Assembly (NCBI GenBank): GCA_027625915.1
Contig: JANTQA010000015.1
Coordinates: forward strand, 3,315,001 to 3,379,000
Length of the DNA: 64,000 nt
From: Anaeramoeba flamelloides
Lineage: Eukaryota; Metamonada; Anaeramoebidae
Direction of reading: 5' to 3'
Below, piece by piece: positions 46,580 to 59,261 of this stretch. Numbering within the stretch: position 1 is the first letter of the stretch; each line of letters begins with the position of its first letter. The notes beneath the pieces were generated by a model. That model did not search any database. It saw only the letters and a program-made list of their open reading frames with translations, and had not been told where the DNA came from. The translations under genes were made by a program, and so were the position numbers.

Positions 46580-46870
46580 TTTTATTATATTTTTTTATTT
46601 GTTAGATTCGTTTCGAAATCTATTATTATTTTATATATTTTTCGTAATTGCGAATTGATTTCTAATATTGGCAATTTCATAATTAATATCAAGTCATCCA
46701 CAAAACCTTTGAATACAAACAATGGGTATCTGAATTTATAAAAAGAAAATGATAAATAAAACCAAATAATAAATGGTGTAATGTGTCTTCTTGAGAAACT
46801 GAGGAACTTCTATATTTGAATCATAAATTAGTAGAGATATTTTTATGAACAAAATCTTTTTCAAAAAAAT
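46580..46870 (-). mobile_element. old LINE fragment (reverse transcriptase motif C)
   Basis: Minus-strand frames read QEDTLHHLLFGFIYHFLF then GFVDDLILI, aligning with QGDPLSPILFALISHFLL and MFADDLILI of the 16.6-kb LINE. Heavily decayed. Confidence 0.6.
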
Positions 46871-46883
46871 ATTTCTATTTTTT

Positions 46884-47102
46884 TTTTTTTTTACGATGAT
46901 GAGTAAGTATAAATAACACTCTGAGTGTCCTTTTACTTAAATTCCTGTTCAGGGAATTTACGCTTAAAATCATAGAATCTACGATTATTAATTAATGAAA
47001 ATAATTTTAAGCTACCTTGAATTGAAATTATTAAATTAAAAGTTAATTCTTTTAATTTATTTAAAAATCAATCTATATTTTGTATAGGAAGGACACTCCG
47101 AT
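46884..47102 (-). mobile_element. short 5'-truncated LINE 3' end
   Basis: About 219 bp with the LINE tail (TAACACTCTGAGTGTCCTTT as read on the plus strand) and a T run at 46878-46892. A 20-bp near-identical duplication (one mismatch) flanks it at 46864-46883 and 47103-47122. It inserted beside the older LINE fragment. Confidence 0.75.
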
Positions 47103-47139
47103 AAAAAATATATCTATTTTTTGATATAAATTTTCCAAT

Positions 47140-47290
47140 TTGAGTCTTCATTTTTGAATTTCAATTTTAATAATAGAACTTTAAGAAACCAATTCCATTT
47201 TCACTTGTGGTTTAGTATCTGTTTCTTTGAGCAATTAAAGTAGAGATCTTCTCTCAAAAAAGAAACAATGTTGTTTATTTTGAAACAAGC
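47140..47290 (+). repeat. dispersed repeat D, copy 4
   Basis: AGAACTTTAAGAAACCAATTCC followed by GTTTCTTTGAG, in the order seen in copies 1 and 3. Confidence 0.45.
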
Positions 47291-47861
47291 TTTATTTTGA
47301 CTACAGTAAAACTTTTTTTTTGGAAAGCCGAATGAAAAATTTGGTTCATCTATTTTGGAACAATAATTAAAAAGAGTTTTCTAAAAAAAAATTATTTTTC
47401 GAGTTTTTTTAAATCTTGGCCCATGAAATAATTCAAAAAAAAAAACGGTGGCTAAAGGGTTTTTCTTTCATAACTTTCATTTGGAATACTGATCAATTCA
47501 AATAAATATCCAAAAATTTTAGTTGCATTTTTGATTTTATAAATTTTTAAACCAAACAGTTTTGAATCAAGATGATTTTTGATTCTTTTAAATGTTTAAC
47601 AAACTTTGTAAAATTGGTACAAATCAAATGTTAAAGTTCTCAAGAACTATTTTAAAAGTTTAGTTATCATAAAAGTTGATTACTCAGCTTTTCAAAAATG
47701 GAATATAAACAAATATTTTTGTAATGTTTTGAATTTATCAGTATCGACAATTAATGTTTTTGTTAATTATTTTTTCACGAGAAATATTTCATTCCAAGAC
47801 TCTTGATTTCTGAATTAACAATTTTCATTTTCCATAAGGAACTGCTGAACAATGAATGTGA

Positions 47862-48095
47862 AAATTTATCTATGTACCTACCCCACTCAAGAAAGATTTA
47901 TTAGAAATATTTCCAGTATTAAAATTTCATTTATCACAAGTGAAAAAAGAATCTATGTATTTGTTGAAGAACTTAAATTTAAAACTAGGGGAAACGAAAC
48001 CAACACAATTTGTTCTTTTGAATGAAAAAGAGTGTCGATTAAAAAAATCAGAAGAAAAAGTATTGTCTTCATTTTTTCCATTAAAGTCAACTTAA
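47862..48095 (+). pseudogene. orphan coding segment, unknown
   Basis: An open frame of 77 codons without an upstream ATG ends in TAA 129 bp before the Pumilio start. It reads LKKDLLEIFPVLKFHLSQVK and later TKPTQFVLLNEKECRLKKSE. Codon choice is clearly coding-like. The end pattern faintly resembles the last strands of a ubiquitin-like or Ras-association domain. It may be the last exon of a gene with undetected upstream exons, or a remnant. Confidence 0.35.
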
Positions 48096-48224
48096 TTAGA
48101 ATTCTTTGATCAGTTTAAGCTTTATTCACCACACCCTCAACTTCACAATTCTCAAATTCTTGTCATTTTTTTCAATTTTTTATTTTCTCTTTTTGTTACT
48201 TGTATTTCTATTGTAATTTTAAAT

Positions 48225-51200
48225 ATGAATGTTGATCACAACCAACAACAACAAAACACAAAGCAAACATCTGGAAAACCAAACACTTCTTTGACTAAAG
48301 GCTTTTTTGCGTACGATACAAAATTTGCAGAATTTTTTGTTCCTCCAAAACCACAAAACAAAACTTCTCAAGAAACCTTAAATAAGTCAAAATCTATACA
48401 ACTTCAAAGAAAGCCGAAACACATCAAAAATTTAGTAAGCTTTATTTTTTTTTTTGTTTTTCTTGTTTCCTTATTTTTCTTTTTTTTTGTCTTATTTTTT
48501 TTTTATTTATTTTTGTTTATTCCATTTTCAAAATAAATCAAAGTCCTGGGAAATTCCACCATTTAGCAATTTCAAAAATTCATCAAGTTTCAAAGAACTT
48601 CAAAATTCTAATTCAGCTAAAACACAATACAACCAAAACAGTATCAATTATAGTAAAATTTTTTTTATTTATTTTTTGTTTTTTGATTTTTATTTTCTTT
48701 TTTCAAAAATCGGATTTGGACTAAACAACAATAATTTAATTTTCAGAACAGTTTATCCGAAAACTCTTTATTTTGGATTTTTAGAAAACAATGATTGTGT
48801 ATTCCTTTTCATTTTTTTTTTTAATACCCATTTCAGTGATTGTAAACCTTAATATAATGGTTAGTTAAGGGATTTGTTTGATCCATAGATTTAAAAATAA
48901 ATTACTCTAACAGCAATAACAGAACTGGAATATAGTCTCTGATTTACTGTTTCGTTTGGTTTTAAAAATTCGAGAAAAAAAATTAAAAAAACAAACAATT
49001 ATCTATTGATTTTAATGACAAACATTTGTTTATTTTAGTTAACCTCCTTAAATTTTAATATATTGACCTAGTATTACTTTTTTTTGTGAGAATTTGATTT
49101 TCAAGCTTCTAAAAGTCGTTTTTGTTTTTTAATTTTCTCTTTTACCCAAAAACTTACCTAACCAGAAACTAATTTTTAATTTTTGAAAAAGAATTTTTCG
49201 ATCAAACTCCAAAATCTGATTTTTTTAAAGAAAAGAATTGTTTGTTTCATCTGTCTCATTGAAAATAGGTTCTGGAAATAGGATCATTTTCATTTAATCA
49301 CTCATTCTTATCAATTCTTTAAATTAAAACTATTTTATTCTTTTTTCTTTGAAACATTAAAAAGAGGTCATTACAAAAATAACAAATAACAGATCAAAAA
49401 AAAGAATACCAAAAATACAGATTTTCACATAAATCACAGAAATCACAGAAACTACTCATCACTTTTTCAGGAAAATCGAATCACCATCTTTTAAAAAAAA
49501 ACAAACATTCTAAAAAATGATGAGTGCACTTTGGCGTTTTTTTTTTTTTGATGTCTGTGATTTCCGTGGCTTTTTTCCAAAAAAAGGGAATATTTTGCAT
49601 TCTCTACCATTTACAAAATCTTCTTTATTTAATTATTTAATAAAAACTAATTTGATATTTATCAAAAATACTTTGTTGAAAAATTAAGATTTCTGAGCTG
49701 CTCAAAATTTGAAAATTTCATTTTTTTCAGTTTCAAATAAATCACTGAAATAAAAAAGTAGTTTTAAATTGTCTTTGTGTTTTTAAAATTCCTTATTGAT
49801 TCAATAAATTATTTTTCATGAATAGGAGAGTTTGAATTAAATTATATTTCATACAATTCCCACATTTTAACTGGAAATAGTAATTTTTAAGATTTTTTAA
49901 AAAAACTCTCCTAACGAAATTACCAAACCAAATAAATCATCAAAATAAAAAAAAAAAAAAATCAAGAATTCTATTTCCTTTTCTTAAATAATCAAAAATA
50001 ATTAAAAAATGTATTTTAGTTCAATCTTCATTTTCCAATTAAAACAGGTATTTTCAGATTAAATGAAAAAAGTTTAACTTGATCTCTTTTTTTTTATTTT
50101 ATAAAGTTTTAATCATGTAGTCATTTTAATAAAGTGTTCGAAAATAGTTTTCAAAAGTATCTATAAAATTGATGACAAACTTTAAATAGACCTATTTTTT
50201 TGTGACAAATTATAAACTTTTTTGGAAATACTTTTTTAAAATGACTTTACAGTTAAAACTCCGACTTAAAAAACAACGGGAATGAATATAAGGTATTTCC
50301 AAAAAAGTTGGGCATTTTTTTTTTACATTTCATGAAAAATCATCTTTGTTAGTGAACGTATTCATTAATTGACATTACCAAATTAAGTTTTATATTAATA
50401 CCGATTGAATCAATGACTAGGGTATTTATTTTCAAAATATGTTTCGAAGGAAATATTTCCAAAAAATAAAAAAAAAAAAATAACACTTTTTTTGGTGAAA
50501 ACAATGTACGAACAATTTCAATAAAAAACTGGAAATATGGAAAGGGTACAAATGATTTTTTAAACAATAAAATACAGTTATGTGCTTTCGATTCTATTTG
50601 AAATTTTGTTGAGATTAAACAAGTTATGAAAACGGTTTTTTCAATCAAAAAGAAAATAATAAACACCAATTTTCATCCCTAAAAAATCAAGATCAGAAAT
50701 TTTAATATCTTTTATTTATGTAATACAATTCTCAGAAACAAATTGAATTATTGTTATCAAGAATTAATAAATGTTAGTTAATGATTTTGGATATTTAAAT
50801 ACTTTTTTGAAGATTGGGTTTAATAAATATATTTTAAAATAAATTTGCCCCGCTTTATTGGAAATAGCTTATATTCAACACTATAAGGTACTTCCGAAAA
50901 AGTGGGGCATTTTGTTTCACATTACTATCTAAAAATCTCTTGAGTGATTAGTTCTATTTGTAAACTGGTAATATAAAATTAAATGAAATATTAAAACTAA
51001 TTAAATCAACACTATTGTATTTATTTCAAAATCTGTTCGTTAAAATATTTCCAAAAAATAGAAAAAAAAAATCACACTTTTTTTGGAGAAAAAGTTATAG
51101 CCAATTTCAATAAAAAATGGGCAATATGTAAAGGATACAAATGATTTTTTAAACAATAAAATCCTGTATAAGTTTTTCCATTATATTTAAAAATTTTCGA

Positions 51201-54200
51201 GATTAAAAAAGTTATGAAAACGGTTTTTTCGATCAAAAAGAAAATAATAAGCACCAATTTTCACCTCTAAAAAATATCATATAAAATTGAAATCAGAAAT
51301 TTTCAAAATCTTAATTCAAGTAATATATTAGCAAATACAAACAAATAAATTGGATTATTATTAAGAATCAATTTATAATGAGTTAATAATTTTAGATATT
51401 GAAATCATTATATTAGAATTGTTTTTAATAAATATATTTTAAAATAAATTTGCCCTACTTTTTTGGAAATAACCTATAAGCTATTCTGAAAATACACAGA
51501 TCTAACTAAACTTAAATTGATTTTTTTTTCAGATAGATTGTTTGTCAATGAAAAAAGAAAAAGAAGTGTAAATTTTTTCCCTTTTAACTTGAAAATATAA
51601 ATAAATGAAAAAGAATATTTCAATTTCTCACAAATTATTTCACAAGCAAAAAAATTGTAGAAACAAAAGAACTATATCTTTACAAGTTGATAAATAATGA
51701 ATATATTATTTCTACAATTTAACACTTCCTTATTAAATGTTTGAGATAGAACTAAATTTTTCGTCAATTTGAAAATAAGTGTAAACATTAATTCTGGATT
51801 TTCATTAATATGAAATGATTCTTAAAAGTATGTTGTATAATGCTTAGAAAATAAATCCTACCCTCTCAAACTTTGAGAGAAACTGTAAAAATAAATGCTA
51901 ATTTAAATAATCTATTTTTCAAATTACAATTTCTCTCGTAATTTGAGAAGAAAAAGTTAATTTTCTAAGACTACTTAAGACAAATGGAAGAATAATTTTA
52001 AATTAATAAAAACCCTGAAACCCATTTCAAAAGAGTGAAAACAAGCAATTTTCTAAAGTATCTCAAAAACAGTTTAAAATCACAAAAAGGACAATTCAAT
52101 AAAACACTTTTAAAAACATTTTGCCTTCACTTTTTTAAAATGTCTTTAAAGAAACCAATCAAAGATTTATAAATATGGAATTATTTTTCTGCTTTTATTT
52201 TATTTTTTTATTTTATTAAATAAATAAAAGATAATCAAACTAATAGTTATTTTAATAATGTTGTCAAGTCACCAAAATCAAGTTATTTATGGGGATATGA
52301 AAAAAATTCAAATTTACAGAGAACAATAAACAGCAACAACAACAATAATAATTCTAATAATAATAGCAATAATTATAACAATAATAACAGCAATTATAAA
52401 AACAATAACAGTACCAATCAACAAAATAATTACCATTTTAATCAAGATCTTTTACATTTTACAACTAACAAACAACAAATCCAAAAGCCAAGAAATATTT
52501 CACCAATTTTATCCCCAAAAAATCTTGGGATTACAAATACTAGTGCTAAAAAAGAACTCTTGTATGAAAAAAATCAATTAAATAAAATTCCTATTCCAAT
52601 TTCAAATTTACAACAAAATAATCAAATGGGGAATTTCAATTCAAATAATTTATTAAATAATCAAAAGAATCTAAATGTTAATCAAAATCAAATGAATCAT
52701 AATCATATAAACCAAAATAAAAACCAAGGCCAAAACCAAAACCAAAAGCAAAGCCAAAATCAAAACCAAAATAATAAATTTAATGCAAATAATCTTTCAC
52801 AACGAACCAGAAACAAAATACACCTAAGTAAATTACGAAGAAAACCAAGAGAAAGAAGGAGTTGGAGTATTGCATTGAAAACCCAAATTGAAAAAAAAGA
52901 ATTTTTAACTCAAATTGATGTGAAAAAAAATTATCAGCAATATTATTCCAATTTTCCTATTAACGGCGAACAATTTTTGAAACCCAAAATATTGCACCAA
53001 TCAAAAATGAAACCAAAAATTCAAGATCAGACAAATAAATTCCAACCCACAAACATTTATAATAATCAAATGCAGCAAAAAAGCAATGAAAAAGTAATAG
53101 AAAATAAAAAAGAATATGAAACTAACCAAAATAACGTTAAAGTTGACGTAAACGTAAATGAAAACAAAATCGAAAATGAAAAAGAAATGAAAACTACAAT
53201 CAACGAAGCAAATAATTCAAAAAAAACACCTCAACCATCACCTAGAACCATTGAATTAAGAAGTTTTGGTCATAGAAGATCAGTGTCTTATGATGTAATT
53301 TATTTTCCATTCATTTCTATCTTTTATAAAATTCTTTTTTAATTCTTTTTTTTTTTCTTATTGTGAAATTTGATAAGATAATTTGTACTGGTTCATTTTA
53401 TTAAAATATATATATATATATATATATAAAGAAAAAACTCATCATGGAATTGTCGAAAATAAATATATAAATTCACAATTAAAATATTATTATAGTACTT
53501 TTACAAAATATTAATTTAATATGGCTGCAGAATGATCTGAAGTTTAACAATTTTTTTTTAAAATATATAAGGTTTGAGAAAATTCGATTATAAATTATCA
53601 AAAAAACTCTCTGAAAATTGAAAAAATAAGATTATAAAACTATCCAAAATAAATGTAATTTTTAAAAACAATTTTATCTAACCTCCAATTCAAAATTTTT
53701 TTTTTGAAAAAAACAATCTTATTTAATCAATTCCTGAAGAAATGCCAAATTAGAACCATTCACTAATTGAAATGTTAACTTGTTTAGAAATTAGAAAAAC
53801 CAACAAAACAAAAAATAAATCAAAATAAAAAAAAATGTTGTGTTAAAAATTTTCGAGAAAGGATTTATTTGTAAAGGGTTCCATTAAATATTTTAAAAAA
53901 AAATTAATCTGGTAAGGAGAGAATTTCGAAGTGAATACATTTATTTCTTCTAATTAGAAGAGTGTCTAGATATATAACATCTAGAAAAATTCATTAGAAG
54001 TATTTTAAAACTAAATTTAGTTTTCTACAAATTTTGGAGTAAGCACAACAAAAAAATATATTGTTAGATTTATTGAAATTCTATTAACAAAGATTGATCT
54101 ATCAAATGGTTAGATACCATTGGCTAATTTTAATTTGGGGTTTTATATTAAAAGAAAACAACTTTAACCTAATATCAACCATTAAAGAAAAAAATTTCGA

Positions 54201-57200
54201 TCTCAGGTAAACTATTATTTCTTTAGGAATTGGAAAAACTGAAAAAAAAATGAAAACAAAAAACCAAAAAAATAAAAAATGATAAAAATATTTTTCTAAA
54301 AATCAAAATTATTTGCAATTTCAAAGAAATTGTATTATTATGAAGATTCTTTTAAATGTTTTAACTATGTGTAAAATTTTGAATTTTAGTTTATTTATCA
54401 ATCCAAAAAAAAATTAAAAAAAAAATTTTGGTTCAATTTCCATTTTCTAAACTTGTTTAACTCTACTTTCTGAAACACTTCATTTCAAAGAACATTTCAA
54501 AAACTAATTAATTTTACAAAATTTCTGTTCATTTAAACGAAAACAATTCTTTCTTCAACTTTACTCAAAGCTGAATTAAAAAATTAAAAAATATGGAAAT
54601 TGAACTAAAAATGATTTTTTATATTTTTTTGATGGTTTTAGTATCAACAGAATTCATCAAAAAAATTCACAAATTATAGGAATAAAAAATATTTTAAATG
54701 TGGGTTTCGAGATAGAAAAGTCAGTGGCAATTTAAATTAAAAGGTACCGGAGAATTGAAATGAAATTATTTTTAATTTTCTTTTTATATTATTAAAAATG
54801 GAATTAAATATTGAACTCTGTTTGTCTCTCATATAATCATTATAATTAGCAAATAATTATTTTATAACACGCTAAATTTTAAAAGCTAAAAAAACTCTAT
54901 CTGATAATTTTCAAAAATTTTCTTTCTGTCTTTATTGTTTTGATTTGGAAACAATCTCCTTATTATAATCTGAGTTTGGCCTGGAAGAACGAAAAAAATG
55001 ATATTGTTCGAAGTGATATAAGAGGATATTAGTCGTCGTTCTTCGAACTCCTCAATATCATCTTATTTCACTCCGAACAATATTATTATTTTGATTCTGG
55101 AAGGAGATTCAAAACGAGGAATTATAATAGGGAGATTTTTGAACAAATGAAACAATATGAGAAGATATTTATTTTTGGAACTAAGGATCTAACTCTACAC
55201 AACAAAAAGAGAATAAAAAAAACAAACAAGTTAAAGCCAATTTGTTATTTTTTAATGGTACTTTGAATAACTTGTTCTTCAAAGGATCTTTTTCTTCCAA
55301 TGAAGTTATCAGAAAACATTGAAGTTAAATTTTACATTTTCCATCATTGGATACAAAACTTGGTTTAAAATCTCAGAGAGACAAACTAGATCGTTCAACT
55401 TTTCAAATGGTCTCTATTTCCTCTTTTATTCCACGCTTGTTAAGAAACATCTGAAGGCGAACAAACATAAAACTAGGATCTACTATGTGTTCTTAACAGT
55501 AACTGATTTTGAACCATTGCTCTAAAAATTTCTTGACTTGACATAGTAAATGAAAAATGTTTTTTATTTTTTTTCTAAATTTTGTAAATGCGTTTTTTTC
55601 ACCTTTTGAATTATCCTTTGTAAATTGGTCTTATTTCTCCTTTTTTCTTTGAAAAAAAGAAACCAAATTAAAATTTTTATTTTTTAAAAATGAATTTGAT
55701 TTCTTTTTTTGAACCAAAAACAAAAAACATGTTTGGTTTTCGGCATTATTTTTCAACAAAGAAAGAGAATTTATTCGATTTCTAACCTTTAAGAGAATAA
55801 ATGAAGGAATTTTTTCTTTGTCTTGTATGGATCAAATAATTGGGTTACTTGAAACAAAATTATTTTATCAATGTCGTAAATCCTTGATACGAGTCATCTT
55901 TTGGGATTTATGAGATTAAAAACGTCGAAAAAAAATTGATTAAACTCTTCTAAAATAACTTTAAATAACATTTTTAAAGTCTAATTTATTAGTAAAATGC
56001 TTCTTGTTTTTACCCAAATGGAATACAAAATAAGAGTATCAGGAAATTTTTCAAAAATTGCATAATAACCAAACGATTTCCGAAAATATTCCCACAGTAG
56101 CTATGATGCTATCCTAAACTTTTAAGAGAGACTAATCTCTTTCTTATTGGTAGTTATCAAGAATTATATTTACTTGAAATTTTTACAAAGAAAAAGTTTG
56201 GGTTTAAAAAAAAATACATAGCAACAATATTGATTTCGATTAATAAAGATATTAACTTTTATAGACGATAATTTTGTTCAAAATTTTGATAATCACAAGA
56301 TTAATGTTGATAATATGATCAAAATATTATTTTTATTTTTTCAAAATGTTAGAACGTTATGATGGTAATTTTCTACCAATATTCTGATCAAATTTCAACA
56401 TTTTTCTTTTTATTTCACTAATAATCTTAATATTAATTTATTATTATTTTTTTTTTTCTTTTAGGAACTCTCATTAATCAATTTTTCATTCTAATATTTA
56501 TAATAATTATTTATATTTTTATAACTAAACCTAAAAAAAAAATAAAAAATAACAAAATAAAATTTAAAGTCTGGAAAAGTACCCATGAACCCAAATTATG
56601 AAAGATTTACATCTATTGAAGACGTTATTGGTAGAATTTATTTAGTTGCAAAAGATCAATTTGGGTGTAGATTTTTACAAAAGCAAATAGAAAATACAAA
56701 GGACACAAAAATTACAAAAATAATTCTTGATGAAATTTATAATCATTTAATTGAAATAATAATTGATCCTTTTGGTAATTATTTGATTCAAAAAATGTTC
56801 GAATATGCAACTACTGAAGATAAAAGTTTAATTTTTAAACAAATTTCACCAGAATTGCCTTCGATTTCTTTAAATCAATATGGTACTAGAGCTGTTCAAA
56901 AAATGATCGAATTAATTAATCATCGAGATCATTCTTCAATATTAATTCATGGAATTAAATCTGCATTTGTAAATAAATTTTATTTTAATATTATTTCTTA
57001 TTTATTTCTTTTTTTTTTTTTTTATTTTATTTTTGATTATTTATTTTTGAAATTTTCTTCTTTTTATTATGATTCGATATTTTATTGGATCATTGTTACT
57101 TATTATTTTTTATTACTTTTTTTTTTTTTTTTTTTTCCAATTTTCTCAAAAATTCATTTCCTTCTTTTTTTGTATATATAATTTTACCATACAACATTAT

Positions 57201-57999
57201 ATTTCTTATCATAATAACTAAACTATATAAATTAAAATAAAAAATGAAAAATAAAAAATAAAAAATAAAAAACAAAAAATAAAAAAAAAAAAAAAAGGTT
57301 GAATTATCAAATGATTCAAATGGAAATCATATTTTGCAAAAATGTTTATATAAATTAACTGAAGAAGACAAAAAATACATCTATCAAGGAATGATTGATC
57401 ATTGTGTTGTAATATCCACGCATAAGCATGGATGTTGTGTCATGCAACGAAGTATCGATTCTGCAAAGGATCAAGATTTAGAATTAATTATTCAAACAAT
57501 TATTGATAATGCCTTCATATTAATTCAAGACAGATATGCTAATTATGTTATTCAATATATTGTAAACAAGGGATTTAGATGGAATGGAATTGCAGAAATT
57601 GTAAAACAAAATTTATATTCCTTTTCCATTCAGAAGTTTAGTTCAAATGTTGTCGAAAAATGTTTAAATGTATTCAATTATCGATATAAGCAATTATTGA
57701 TTTATGAATTAATTAATATGCCAAAAAATAGAATTTTGAAATTATTAAAAGACCGGTATGCGAATTATGTCATACAAACCGCTTTGGATGTTGCCAATGA
57801 TAAGGATAATGAAAAGTTAAGTGATGTGATCTTCCCTCATCTTCCTTCTTTGAAAAAAACTCGATACGGCAAGAAAATTCAACAAAAAATCTATAGAAAT
57901 ACCACTTTAACAGAGAAACTTACATTAAGCCAAAAAAGAAATATGGGACATGGGAAAAGTAAATCATGGCAAAGAAGTACTACACTTAAAAAATGGTAA
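48225..57999 (+). CDS. Pumilio-family (PUF) RNA-binding protein
   Basis: Proposed five exons: 48225-48434, 48544-48652, 52231-53294, 56570-56968 and 57298-57999. All junctions have GT...AG and keep phase; coding sum 2484 nt, 827 aa. Exons 1-3 give an Asn/Gln-rich N-terminus; exons 4-5 give eight PUF repeats with these contact residues: C-R-Q (DQFGCRFLQ), N-Y-Q (DPFGNYLIQ), T-R-Q (NQYGTRAVQ), N-H-Q (DSNGNHILQ), C-C-Q (HKHGCCVMQ), N-Y-Q (DRYANYVIQ), S-N-E (QKFSSNVVE) and N-Y-Q (DRYANYVIQ). By the established PUF code these read U-G-U-A-U-A-U-A, so it should bind UGUANAUA sites in 3' UTRs and repress those mRNAs. Introns 2 and 3 exceed 3 kb and contain transposon copies. Repeats 4-8 are certain. 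Linking exons 1-3 to the PUF exons rests on phase and on matching 3' intron structure (CTAAAC branch-like site, A-rich tract, AAAG), so exons 1-3 could belong to a separate gene. Confidence 0.75.
49430..49572. mobile_element. ~140-bp foldback MITE
   Basis: CACAGAAATCACAGA and TACTCATCA on the left pair with TGATGAGTG and TCTGTGATTTCCGTGG on the right; lies in Pumilio intron 2. Confidence 0.45.
50287..50873. mobile_element. Family-C inverted-repeat element, copy 2
   Basis: TATAAGGTATTTCCAAAAAA then GTTGGGCA on the left; GCCCCGCTTTATTGGAAATA then GCTTATA on the right. About 587 bp, no coding capacity although a Phe/Ile-rich minus frame is partly conserved among copies. In Pumilio intron 2. Confidence 0.75.
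50882..51478. mobile_element. Family-C inverted-repeat element, copy 3
   Basis: TATAAGGTACTTCCGAAAAA then GTGGGGCA on the left and GCCCTACTTTTTTGGAAATA then ACCTATA on the right. In the same orientation as copy 2 and only 8 bp from it. Confidence 0.75.
53679..54393 (+). mobile_element. Family-A inverted-repeat element, copy 5 (long form)
   Basis: Begins TAACCTCCAATTCAAAATTT and ends AATTTTGAATTTTAGTTTA. Carries an internal extra segment like copy 2 (GAATTTCGAAGTGAATACAT near 53923). In Pumilio intron 3. Confidence 0.7.
54980..55095. repeat. imperfect hairpin, ~40-bp arms
   Basis: GATATTGTTCGAAGTGATAT on the left pairs with ATTTCACTCCGAACAATATT on the right around a loop rich in TCG/CGA; lies in Pumilio intron 3. 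Confidence 0.6.
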
Positions 58000-58719
58000 A
58001 TTAAATAGAAAATAATTTTACACATAATTCAATATAATACATTAACATACAATTCTAAATTTTACATTAATATTATCTATTTGACCAGAAATGAAAAAAA
58101 AAAACTCTAAAGAATAGAGATAAAATAATTATTTTTAAAAATTACATTTATAAACTGGAATATATATATATATTCATTCAATTTGTTTGGATTTAAAATT
58201 TCAACAATTAAAAAAGAATTTTATTTCTGATTACAAATATTCTAAGAAATATTTTACAAAAAAAAATGAAATTTGTTATTATTGAAAAATTTTCTTCACT
58301 TTTATGGAATAAATTATTGTTTGATTTTTTTTTTTTTAAATTTGATTTTTATCTATTTTTTTGGGATTTATTAAAATAATATGTCTTCATATTCGGAGAC
58401 TAATGTGTTGATTTAAATTTTGTTTTATTGTAAATAAATACCTGATTTCAATTAAAATACAGGTTAATAGATTCAGCATTAATTTTTTCAGTTAAATAAA
58501 CCTTCATATTGTTTCTAAAATTTGAAAACAATTAAAATATTTTTAATATTATATTATTTTTTTGGTTCATAGAACATCAATCATTTACAGACCAGATCAA
58601 AAAAAGGAACTGTTATATCTTGGTTTTTTTGAGAATTGAAAACAATTAGGAAACTAAATAATTTTTTAAAAAATAAATTGGTTATTGTTCAAAGAACTTA
58701 TACATACTTGCTAAAAATG
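58000..58719. other. 3' region of the Pumilio gene
   Basis: No gene; an AATATATATATA run near 58159 and A/T tracts only. Confidence 0.5.
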
Positions 58720-59261
58720 TAAACTAAAATTCCAAAATTTTCCACACAGCTAAAAGGTTCCAAACAATCACAATAATAAATTTTCATTGAAATTGGAGAT
58801 AATTTTGATTTTTGAAAATATCAAAATCATTTTTTCATCTTTTAGTTTTTGTTTTCATTTCCTTGTTTGAATTACATAATTTGTTTCGTTGGATCAAAAA
58901 TTTTTTTTTCAACCATTGATAGTATGTTAAAGTTGAGTTGTTCAAAATTAAAGAACTCAAATAAAATTAGTTTGTAGTATCTAACCATTTGATCAATCAA
59001 TAATTCCTAATAGAATTTAAACAAATTTACCAATGTATTTTTTTGTTTTGCTCTCTCTCCAAAATTTTTAACACACCCATGATTTATTTGTATTGATAAT
59101 TATTTATTTATTGTTTTGTGAATATTGTAATTTATAAAAAGGTGTTAAAATTTCAATGAGTGAATGGTTCTAATTTGGTAAATCTTCTTGAATTGATTAA
59201 ATAAGTTTTTTTTTTTCACAAATTGAATTTTGGTGTGTGAAAAATTTTGAATTGGGGTTTA
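58720..59261 (-). mobile_element. Family-A inverted-repeat element, copy 6
   Basis: Reverse-oriented, begins TAAACTAAAATTCCAAAATT and ends AATTGGGGTTTA. Very similar to copy 3 (8251-8785). Confidence 0.8.

Noticed and set aside
48748-48852. Third Pumilio exon immediately after 48747 (TTTTCAG acceptor)
   Set aside because: The acceptor looks good, but the phase forced by the upstream donor at 48653 runs into a stop within 13 codons; the acceptor at 52229-52230 keeps a long Asn-rich frame instead.
50349-51257. Conserved membrane-protein genes in the Family-C elements
   Set aside because: The Phe/Ile-rich minus frames are similar only because the elements are copies; the third copy at 33.9-34.1 kb has stops throughout.
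55319-55525. Additional Pumilio exon or independent small gene
   Set aside because: The 68-codon frame has no splice phase fit with the neighbouring exons and no recognisable motif, although its composition is somewhat richer in C and G.
52231-57999. Long Asn and A/T tracts as simple repeats only
   Set aside because: The Asn-rich stretch 52318-52440 stays in frame with the rest of exon 3 and fits protist coding habits, so it was kept as coding.
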